Of a stretch of DNA of 9,710 nucleotides, positions 1 to 5,307 are shown piece after piece. Origin of the DNA: Desulfuromonadaceae bacterium (GTDB taxonomy: Bacteria > Desulfobacterota > Desulfuromonadia > Geobacterales > Pseudopelobacteraceae). The notes beneath the pieces were generated by a model. It did not search any database, was not told where the DNA came from, and saw only the letters and a program-made list of their open reading frames with translations. Where the stretch lies: assembly GCA_028686145.1 (NCBI GenBank), contig JAQUCQ010000101.1:1-9710 (forward strand), read 5' to 3'. How positions within the stretch are numbered: the stretch's first letter is position 1; each line of letters begins with the position of its first letter. The translations under genes were made by a program, and so were the position numbers.

Positions 1-149
1 TTTACGAAAAGGAGGATTTACTGATTGACGGCTGCGGCAAAGATTCATCATACAATTTCTACTCACACGCGGGCATAGGCGTTACCCAGCCGCGTGGAGA
101 AGGCCTGGAAGAAAACAGACCAGTGGATATCAGATCGTTATTGCCATGA
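1..149 (+). CDS. nuoI: NADH-quinone oxidoreductase subunit I, C-terminal end (partial)
   Basis: Reading from base 3, the frame gives a 48-residue tail beginning YEKEDLLIDGCGKD and ending RPVDIRSLLP before a TGA at 147-149. NuoI is the peripheral-arm subunit with two [4Fe-4S] clusters (N6a, N6b) that carries electrons toward NuoB and quinone. The cluster-binding cysteine motifs lie upstream of the window and cannot be seen. The tail closely resembles the end of E. coli NuoI as I recall it (YDKEDLLISG near the start of the tail, a final SLLP), which points to the E. coli-like form of complex I. The stop overlaps the nuoJ start (ATGA), as expected for translational coupling, and the next genes are nuoJ, nuoK and nuoL. 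The identification rests on both the tail sequence and the gene order; only the 5' part is missing because the window starts inside the gene. Confidence 0.88.
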   Translation, partial: YEKEDLLIDGCGKDSSYNFYSHAGIGVTQPRGEGLEENRPVDIRSLLP

Positions 150-652
150 TAGAACAGACCATTTTCTACATACTGGCAGCTGTTGCCGTCATCGGCACCA
201 TTCTGGCCATCACCGAAAAGCACCCGGTACATGCCATCATGTACCTGGTCACCTCGCTATTCAGCATGGCGGTCATCTTTTTCCTGCTGATGGCACCACT
301 GGTTGCTGCCTTCGAGGTTATCCTTTATGCCGGTGCCATCATGGTGCTCTTTCTGTTTGTCATCATGATGCTCGACCTGGGACACCCGGAGAAAGGGATG
401 TCACCCGGTTGGCGAATATGGTGGCCGGCGTTACTGCTGTCAACCATCAGCATCGTGTCGCTGGTCATGGTGATTGTCTCGCACCGCACAGAAATAGCCG
501 AGCCTCGTGCAGCCTTGTCAATTCGCGAAGTTGCGCGGCATCTTTTCCAAGAACACGGCCTGGCGGTTGAGCTCGTGTCGCTGCAACTCCTGTTTGCCTT
601 GGTAGGCGCTCTCTATCTCGGCAAACAGCCCACAGGGAGGGATGCAAAATGA
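146..652 (+). CDS. nuoJ: NADH-quinone oxidoreductase subunit J
   Basis: This 168-residue protein is almost entirely hydrophobic, with about five membrane helices. It is the NuoJ/ND6 subunit of the complex I membrane arm, which lies near the quinone site and helps couple quinone reduction to proton pumping. The family's most conserved stretch, the third helix with its pi-bulge, is clear at about residues 56-76: FEVILYAGAIMVLFLFVIMM, including Glu57, Tyr61 and Gly63. E. coli NuoJ is slightly longer (184 residues). The ATG at 146 overlaps the nuoI stop by ATGA and has no strong ribosome binding site of its own, so translation probably depends on nuoI. The gene ends inside the nuoK start (ATGA at 649-652). 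A hydrophilic loop of about 25 residues (roughly 112-136) precedes the last helix. The family call is secure. Confidence 0.95.
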   Translation: MIEQTIFYILAAVAVIGTILAITEKHPVHAIMYLVTSLFSMAVIFFLLMAPLVAAFEVILYAGAIMVLFLFVIMMLDLGHPEKGMSPGWRIWWPALLLSTISIVSLVMVIVSHRTEIAEPRAALSIREVARHLFQEHGLAVELVSLQLLFALVGALYLGKQPTGRDAK

Positions 653-957
653 TCGTCCCTTTTGAACACATCCTGATCCTCGCCGGATTGCTGTTTTTTA
701 TCGGTATGGGAGGACTTTTGGCGTGGCGCGCCAATCTGATCATGATGCTGGTCAGCATTGAAGTCATGTTGAATGCTGTCATGCTGGTCTTTGTGACCGG
801 TTCGGCAAGATGGGGAAATGCCGAAGGGCAATTTTTTGCCATCTTCATTATGGCGCTGACATCTGCCGAGGTGTCTCTGGCACTGGCGATGGTTGTCTAT
901 CTGCACCGTCGCAAGCATACGGTCAATACGGATATGTTTAACGAGCTGAAGGGGTAA
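649..957 (+). CDS. nuoK: NADH-quinone oxidoreductase subunit K
   Basis: A 102-residue protein with three membrane helices, matching the usual NuoK/ND4L length (E. coli has 100). NuoK is an antiporter-related membrane subunit of complex I that forms part of the proton path between the quinone site and the large NuoL/M/N subunits. The two buried glutamates essential in the family are present: Glu38 in SIEVMLNA and Glu74 in TSAEVSLALA, corresponding to Glu36 and Glu72 of E. coli. The C-terminus (YLHRRKH through NELKG) again resembles the E. coli protein. The start ATG overlaps the nuoJ stop and is preceded by a good ribosome binding site, GGGAGG, about 8 nt upstream within the end of nuoJ. The gene sits 1 nt ahead of nuoL in the same operon. 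Confidence 0.96.
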   Translation: MIVPFEHILILAGLLFFIGMGGLLAWRANLIMMLVSIEVMLNAVMLVFVTGSARWGNAEGQFFAIFIMALTSAEVSLALAMVVYLHRRKHTVNTDMFNELKG

Positions 958-958
958 C

Positions 959-2851
959 ATGAAACTGTACCTGGCGCTCATACTCCTGCTCCCCCTCTCT
1001 GGAGGTCTATTTAACGCACTACTCGGCCGCTTTCTGCCGCGGCGGGTGGGTGAAGTGATCGCCTGCGGAGTAATCTGGGGCGCCTTCGCCTGCTCCGTTC
1101 TTGCCTTCCTGCAGTTCACCGCACCGGTGCGGATCGAGTACGCCTCCTGGCTCACTGACTTTGACTTCAAGGCCCCCATTGCCCTGTACCTGGACCAGCT
1201 GTCTCTCAGCCTGATACTGATGATCACCTTTGTCTGCGCCCTGATCCACCTTCATTCGGTCGGCTACATGAAGGATGATCCATCGTATGCCCGCTATTTT
1301 GCCCTGCTTAACATCTTCGTTTTTGCGATGCTGATGCTGGTTCTGGCCGAGAACCTGCCGCTGCTCTATCTGGGGTGGGAAGGTGTCGGTTTTTGTTCCT
1401 ATGCTCTGATCGGCTTCTGGTACACGGAGGAAAAGAACGCCACCGCCGGGCGCAAGGCGTTTATCGTCACCCGCATTGGCGACACCGCCCTGGGCATCGC
1501 CATGGTCTGGATGTTCAAACTTTTCGGCACCGTATCAATCAGCGAGCTTAACGGCATGGGATCTCTGGTACCAGCCGTGATCATCACTGCTCTGGGAATC
1601 CTGCTCCTGATCGGTGCAACCGGAAAATCGGCCCAACTGCCGTTGTCGGTCTGGCTTCCGGACGCCATGGCAGGCCCGACTCCGGTCTCCGCCCAGATCC
1701 ACGCCGCTACGATGGTCACGGCAGGAGTCTATCTGCTCGCGCGCATGTACCCACTGATCGGAGCTTCACCCGTGACCCAGGCTGTCATCGCAATCACCGG
1801 TGGAGTGACCGCATTTTATGCCGCAACCTGTGCCTGTTCCCAGCGCGATCTGAAACGCATCCTTGCCTACTCCACCATCAGCCAGATCGGCTACATGGTG
1901 CTGGGTGTCGGCGCCGGTGCCCTGACTGCTTCGACCTTCCACCTGTTGACGCACGCGTTCTTCAAGTCACTGTTGTTTCTCAGCGCAGGGTGCATCATCA
2001 CCGCCCTGCACCATCAGCAGGATATCTTTCGCATGGGTGGGTTGAAAAAACAGTTACCTTCCGTCTACTGGCCATTTCTGGCTGGCGCACTTTGCCTGTC
2101 CGGTTTTCCGGGAAGCGGGGGGTTCTTCAGCAAGGACGCCATTCTTGGGGCCGTTTTTGACCGAGGCGGTCCGTTGTATGGTTCCTTGTATGCACTTGGG
2201 CTACTGACCGCGCTGTTGACCGCCTTCTATACGTTCCGCATGTTGTTTGTGGTGTTCCACGGGGAGGCTTCGACTCCGGGCATTCATCAATCGGTGAGCA
2301 AAGTCGCACCAGTCATGACAGTAACTCTTATCCCCCTCGCCCTGATTGCATTGTTCGGCGGCATCCTTAATCTGCCTGAGTATTTTGGCAGTCGCGGTTT
2401 TCTGGCGGTGTTTCTTGGCACTCAGCCCGGCTTTGTACCGGCCTCACACTCGTCATCCGCAACCGAGATTTCCCTCCAGATCATTGCCGCAACGGTCAGC
2501 CTGCTGGGACTGGGGCTGGCGTGGTCACGCTATTCCGGCCGGCGCCGGGCAGAATCACTGAGACAAGAGGAAGCCGGCCGGCCTTTAAGCGGCTTACTGC
2601 TGAACGGGTGGTATCTTGACCGTCTCTACCACGTGCTGTTTATCAGTCCTTTTGTCTGGGTAAGCCGTTTCTTATGGAAGGGGATAGACGAAGCTGTTAT
2701 TGACGGCACATTGAACGGACTGGCACGTGCTACACTGCGGCTGGGAGGACTTCCCGCTAGCTGGAGCACGGGCCGGGTGGCTACATCGCTGGTCGCTCTG
2801 GCTGGTGGCGTTGCTGCGGTACTGGGGTACATGGCCTGGCTGCTTGCCTGA
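959..2851 (+). CDS. nuoL: NADH-quinone oxidoreductase subunit L
   Basis: A 630-residue polytopic membrane protein, close to the family length (E. coli 613), and the distal proton-pumping subunit of complex I. The key charged residues can be traced: Glu141 in LGWEGVGFCSY, Lys223 in GKSAQLPLSVWLPDAMAGP, His248 in SAQIHAATM, Lys300 in DLKRILAYS, His328 and His332, Lys336 in HAFFKSLLF, and Lys392 in FFSKDAIL. These match the antiporter-type proton channel residues of the Mrp/NuoL family. The C-terminal part (about 520-630) fits the lateral amphipathic helix and the final membrane anchor. The start lies 1 nt after nuoK, with AAGGGG just upstream in the nuoK end. No frameshift is visible. Unusually, nuoM and nuoN do not follow: the gene is succeeded by a hairpin and the convergent panD. 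Confidence 0.97.
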   Translation: MKLYLALILLLPLSGGLFNALLGRFLPRRVGEVIACGVIWGAFACSVLAFLQFTAPVRIEYASWLTDFDFKAPIALYLDQLSLSLILMITFVCALIHLHSVGYMKDDPSYARYFALLNIFVFAMLMLVLAENLPLLYLGWEGVGFCSYALIGFWYTEEKNATAGRKAFIVTRIGDTALGIAMVWMFKLFGTVSISELNGMGSLVPAVIITALGILLLIGATGKSAQLPLSVWLPDAMAGPTPVSAQIHAATMVTAGVYLLARMYPLIGASPVTQAVIAITGGVTAFYAATCACSQRDLKRILAYSTISQIGYMVLGVGAGALTASTFHLLTHAFFKSLLFLSAGCIITALHHQQDIFRMGGLKKQLPSVYWPFLAGALCLSGFPGSGGFFSKDAILGAVFDRGGPLYGSLYALGLLTALLTAFYTFRMLFVVFHGEASTPGIHQSVSKVAPVMTVTLIPLALIALFGGILNLPEYFGSRGFLAVFLGTQPGFVPASHSSSATEISLQIIAATVSLLGLGLAWSRYSGRRRAESLRQEEAGRPLSGLLLNGWYLDRLYHVLFISPFVWVSRFLWKGIDEAVIDGTLNGLARATLRLGGLPASWSTGRVATSLVALAGGVAAVLGYMAWLLA

Positions 2852-2857
2852 TTTCGC

Positions 2858-2898
2858 AGTTGAAGAGGCAAAAAATCGCCGTTTTTGCCTCTTCAACT
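2858..2898. terminator. Perfect inverted repeat between convergent nuoL and panD, probable bidirectional terminator
   Basis: The arms AGTTGAAGAGGCAAAAA (2858-2874) and its exact reverse complement (2882-2898) form a 17-bp perfect stem around a 7-nt loop. The element begins 6 nt after the nuoL stop and ends 19 nt before the panD stop, so it can act on both converging transcripts. The A/T runs sit at the loop side of the stem rather than after it, and no U-tract follows on either strand. It is therefore not a textbook intrinsic terminator. Position and symmetry make a termination or 3'-end-protecting role likely. Confidence 0.7.
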
Positions 2899-2917
2899 AT
2901 CGTCATTACCAGCCGGG

Positions 2918-3316
2918 CTACTTATGCACGCATTTCAATTTTGCCTGTCCGGCTTCTTCCTTGCGCGTTTGCAGCATGCGGTTATTTTCATCGACAAACA
3001 CTAGTTTCGGCTCATATTTTATCGCTTCAGCATTTTCCATAGTAACAAAACTGGCGATAATGACCAGATCCTTGGGTGCCATGAGGCGCGCCGCAGCACC
3101 GTTCAGACAGATTACTCCCGAACCTCGCTGTCCTTCAATGGCATACGTTTCAAGACGGTTGCCGTTGGTTACATTCCAGACGGCGACTTTCTCATACGAA
3201 ACGATGTCGGCCGCATCCATCAGGTCGCGGTCGATGGTAACACTCCCCTCGTAGTGCAGGTCAGCACCGGTAACAGTGGCACGGTGGATTTTGCTCTTCA
3301 ACATGATTCTTTGCAT
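2918..3316 (-). CDS. panD: Aspartate 1-decarboxylase (pyruvoyl-dependent)
   Basis: This 132-residue protein makes beta-alanine from L-aspartate for pantothenate synthesis in the cytoplasm. PanD is made as a proenzyme that cuts itself between Gly24 and Ser25, and the serine becomes the pyruvoyl cofactor. The site is present at exactly that position (HYEG|SVTID), along with Lys9, Arg54, Tyr58 (NVTNGNRLETYAI) and the NGAAA motif at residues 72-76. Numbering matches E. coli PanD (126 residues), and the few extra residues are at the C-terminus. The ATG start is supported by a strong ribosome binding site, GGAGAGGAG, 8 nt upstream. It is the last gene of the panB-panC-panD operon, 2 nt after the panC stop. 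The sequence fits the self-processing bacterial form, which in enterics needs PanZ for maturation; no PanZ is visible here. Confidence 0.97.
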   Translation of the reverse strand: MQRIMLKSKIHRATVTGADLHYEGSVTIDRDLMDAADIVSYEKVAVWNVTNGNRLETYAIEGQRGSGVICLNGAAARLMAPKDLVIIASFVTMENAEAIKYEPKLVFVDENNRMLQTRKEEAGQAKLKCVHK

Positions 3317-3318
3317 GA

Positions 3319-4170
3319 TTACAACTCCTCTCCAAGTACGGTATTGTCGATCAGTCTGGTTTGCCCAATTTTCACTGCCAGAGCTAGCAGGGTGCTGCTG
3401 TCAGCCTGTTCCTGTTCCTGCAACCGCACCCCATCACGTAACTCAACATAGTCAATGGTTGCAGCCGACTCCCCTTCAATAACGGCGCGTGCTTCCCTCG
3501 CCAGAACGGCAACCGAACGCTCACCGGCGGCAAACAACTCGCGAGCTTTTGTGATGGCATGATACAGGCAGAGAGCGCTCTGCCGCTCACTCGGAGACAG
3601 ATAGGCATTACGCGAACTCATCGCCAAGCCATCCGCCTCACGTACAATCGGCATCCCGACAATCTCAACCGGCATATTCAAATCCTCGGCCATGCGCCGG
3701 ATAACTGTCAGCTGCTGAAAATCCTTGCACCCGAAAAGTGCCACGTCAGGGCGGACAATATTGAACAGTTTAGTGATTACCGTTGCCACGCCGTCAAAAT
3801 GCCCCGGCCGACTTGCACCGCAGAGCGGCAGGGATATATCCCGAACGGCAACCCCGGTCTGAAACCCATGCGGATACATATCGGCCGCGCTCGGGATAAA
3901 GACGATATCAGCTCCGCACGCGTCAGCAAGCTGAAAGTCACGTTCCATATCTCGCGGATAACTGTCCAGATCTTCATTTTTCCCGAACTGGATCGGGTTG
4001 ACAAAAATTGAGAGTACCAGAACGTCTCCCCGCTTGCGCCCCTCCCGCAACAATGAAGCGTGTCCCTCGTGCAGATATCCCATGGTAGGAACAAAAGCAA
4101 TGCGGCGCCCCTCCCGTTCAGGAGCGGTTGCGAGTGCCTGCATATGTAAAATGCTGTTGATTATCTTCAT
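3319..4170 (-). CDS. panC: Pantothenate synthetase (pantoate--beta-alanine ligase)
   Basis: PanC joins pantoate and beta-alanine to form pantothenate, using ATP through a pantoyl-adenylate intermediate. The protein from the chosen start (MKIINSILHM) is 283 residues, the same as E. coli PanC. The nucleotide-binding HIGH-type motif is at residues 28-37 (PTMGYLHEGH), followed by SIFVNPIQFG, GASRPGHFDGVATV, GCKDFQQL and the KMSKS-like MSSRNAYL, all family signatures. The frame stays open upstream to 4317, but that part overlaps the panB coding end and is not PanC-like. GAGG lies 5 nt before the ATG at 4170 and only 2 nt before the adjacent ATG at 4173, so 4170 is preferred and 4173 is the alternative. 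It is the middle gene of the operon, 7 nt after panB and 2 nt before panD. Confidence 0.96.
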   Translation of the reverse strand: MKIINSILHMQALATAPEREGRRIAFVPTMGYLHEGHASLLREGRKRGDVLVLSIFVNPIQFGKNEDLDSYPRDMERDFQLADACGADIVFIPSAADMYPHGFQTGVAVRDISLPLCGASRPGHFDGVATVITKLFNIVRPDVALFGCKDFQQLTVIRRMAEDLNMPVEIVGMPIVREADGLAMSSRNAYLSPSERQSALCLYHAITKARELFAAGERSVAVLAREARAVIEGESAATIDYVELRDGVRLQEQEQADSSTLLALAVKIGQTRLIDNTVLGEEL

Positions 4171-4177
4171 CATATCC

Positions 4178-4978
4178 TCAGGAAAAAGAATGTTGTTCTG
4201 TGGGAAATTCGCCGTTCCGGACTTCGGCAACATACTGCGTGACAGCTGTTGATATAAGCGGAGCCAGCTCGGCATAACGTTTGACGAATTTAGGTGAATA
4301 TTTTTCACATAAACCAAGAATGTCGTGAATCACCAGTATCTGACCATCACAGGACGAACCTGCCCCAATACCGATAGTTGGAATGGTCAGTTCCGCACTG
4401 ATCTCAGCCGCCAGCGCGGCAGGTATGCCTTCCAGCACAACCGCAAATGCTCCGGCATGCTGGACAGCAAAGGCATCATCCATAATCCGCTCGGCCTGCT
4501 CGCTTCGCCCCTGAACCTTGTAGCCGCCCATGCGGTGAACCGACTGTGGTGTCAACCCGATGTGCGCCATAACCGGAATATCAATCGAGGAAACGGCCCG
4601 GATTACGTGAGCCATGTTACTGCCCCCTTCAACCTTCACCGCTTCTGCGCCCCCCTCCTTGATCATCCGGCCACAATTCCGGCAGGCTTCTTCAATACCG
4701 GTATGGTAGGACATAAACGGCATATCCGCGACCACGAGAGCTTTGGGATCAGCACGTGTTACCATCCGCACATGATAGAGCATTTCGTCCATGGTAACCG
4801 GCAGGGTCGTTGCGTGGCCGGCCATAACAACACCAACCGAATCACCGACAAGAATGACATCGACACCCCCATCATCAACAAGACGCGCAAAAGGAAAATC
4901 ATATGCCGTGAGTGCCGTAATGCGCAGTCCATTCTGTTTCATTTTAAGTATTTCAGGTATCGTCATTTTCTTTTTCAT
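4178..4978 (-). CDS. panB: 3-methyl-2-oxobutanoate hydroxymethyltransferase (ketopantoate hydroxymethyltransferase)
   Basis: PanB adds a hydroxymethyl group from 5,10-methylene-tetrahydrofolate to 2-oxoisovalerate, giving ketopantoate, the first committed step toward pantothenate and coenzyme A. The 266-residue protein (E. coli 264) has a TIM-barrel sequence with the Mg-binding acids Asp46 (LVGDSVG), Asp85 (VADMPFM) and Glu117 (VKVEGG) and the catalytic Glu183 (LEGIPA). HIGLTPQSV, GGYKVQGR and IGIGAG are further hallmarks. I chose the ATG at 4978 (MKKKMTI) because GGGG lies 6 nt upstream. A TTG at 4990 would add four residues (MGIT) but would leave this site inside the gene. It is the first gene of the panB-panC-panD operon. 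The upstream 5069-5267 region carries a candidate promoter, structured leader and terminator that may control it. Confidence 0.97.
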   Translation of the reverse strand: MKKKMTIPEILKMKQNGLRITALTAYDFPFARLVDDGGVDVILVGDSVGVVMAGHATTLPVTMDEMLYHVRMVTRADPKALVVADMPFMSYHTGIEEACRNCGRMIKEGGAEAVKVEGGSNMAHVIRAVSSIDIPVMAHIGLTPQSVHRMGGYKVQGRSEQAERIMDDAFAVQHAGAFAVVLEGIPAALAAEISAELTIPTIGIGAGSSCDGQILVIHDILGLCEKYSPKFVKRYAELAPLISTAVTQYVAEVRNGEFPTEQHSFS

Positions 4979-5068
4979 TGTTATCCCCAACCCCGCTAAA
5001 CAGGGTAAGTGCAGTAAACTGAATTTTCTACCTGAAGCTGCAGGAATCTACTTTTAACGTACACAAAC

Positions 5069-5093
5069 AAAAAAACGCGCCGGTGGGCGCGTT
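5069..5093 (-). terminator. Intrinsic terminator upstream of panB
   Basis: Read on the minus strand, AACGCGCC-CACC-GGCGCGTT forms an 8-bp GC-rich stem with a 4-nt loop, followed directly by a T run (complement of A5069-A5075). This is a textbook Rho-independent terminator for minus-strand transcripts. It lies 215 nt beyond the chemoreceptor stop and about 90 nt ahead of the panB start. It could end the chemoreceptor transcript, end a small RNA, or act as an attenuator in the panB leader. The segment CGCGCC of the 5' arm (5086-5091) could alternatively pair with GGCAGCG (5155-5161) with one bulged A, a possible antiterminator. Confidence 0.88.
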
Positions 5094-5231
5094 ATAAACG
5101 GTCAGATCGGGTCGTACTAAACCTCTCTGAGGGGATTCCCCTTCCGTCCCGGTTCGCTGCCAAATCCGTGCGGTATGTCCTGATGCTTACTGTGCCAATT
5201 TAGATCAACTCCCGTATCGGGTAGCCGTCAT
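5094..5231 (-). ncRNA. Candidate structured leader RNA of panB or small RNA
   Basis: This stretch between the chemoreceptor and panB has no plausible gene but shows pairing on the minus strand. A long-range helix is possible between 5211-5218 and 5105-5111 (7 bp with one bulged A), flanked by CGG/CCG (5225-5227 with 5099-5101). A local hairpin, CCCG (5211-5214) with CGGG (5218-5221), uses the same bases, so the two folds exclude each other. Small hairpins also occur at 5131-5141 (GGGG-ATT-CCCC) and 5122-5132. An intrinsic terminator follows directly. The 'pan' RNA motif is known from 5' leaders of panB/panC/panD operons in Deltaproteobacteria, Firmicutes and Chloroflexi, so that is the leading identity. 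I cannot confirm its consensus by eye. It could instead be a terminator-ended small RNA or merely a 3' UTR. Confidence 0.45.
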
Positions 5232-5237
5232 GGCGAA

Positions 5238-5267
5238 ATGATAAAATATCAGAGCCTGCTATATAAA
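5238..5267 (-). promoter_or_regulatory. Possible sigma-70 promoter for the panB leader
   Basis: On the minus strand a -10-like TATCAT (5238-5243, five of six matches to TATAAT) follows a -35-like TTTATA (5262-5267, four of six) after an 18-bp spacer. Transcription would begin near 5231, just before the structured stretch, and run toward panB. No comparably good promoter was seen between the terminator and panB (4979-5068), which favours this site as the operon promoter. The surroundings are AT-rich, so a chance match is possible. Confidence 0.35.
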
Positions 5268-5307
5268 TCCAGATATTTATTTTTTCCTATCTCTCCACCC
5301 AATGCGA

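Noticed and set aside
94..570. 158-residue plus-strand open frame over nuoJ
   Set aside because: It overlaps nuoJ almost entirely in another frame, is rich in His, Cys and Arg with no family resemblance, and is a frame shadow.
613..1227. 204-residue minus-strand open frame across nuoK and nuoL
   Set aside because: It is antisense to two well-conserved genes, its composition is low-quality, and there is no supporting ribosome binding site or family signature.
2727..3254. 175-residue plus-strand open frame running from nuoL through the hairpin into panD
   Set aside because: It crosses the intergenic inverted repeat and is out of frame or antisense to real genes, so it is a chance frame.
4171..4317. 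N-terminal extension of the panC frame to 4317
   Set aside because: The extra 49 residues overlap the panB coding end and do not resemble PanC. The start at 4170 gives the family length and has a ribosome binding site.
4325..4999. 224-residue plus-strand open frame antisense to panB
   Set aside because: It is fully opposite a clearly conserved gene and has no recognisable domain.
5172..5200. Sigma-54 promoter suggested by TTGGCAC on the minus strand
   Set aside because: The GG and GC dinucleotides are 8 nt apart rather than 10 and there is no TTGC element, so it does not fit the -24/-12 consensus.
5094..5231. Signal recognition particle RNA, 6S RNA or c-di-GMP (GEMM) riboswitch in the panB upstream region
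   Set aside because: GGGACGGAAGGGG loosely recalls the SRP loop, but the conserved GCAGC context is absent. The 6S bubble and the GEMM GACGCAAAGCC-type core were not found on either strand.
5275..5307. AT-rich hairpin just after the chemoreceptor gene
   Set aside because: The stem is weak (ATAAAT/ATTTAT) and no T run follows it, so it does not support a terminator call.
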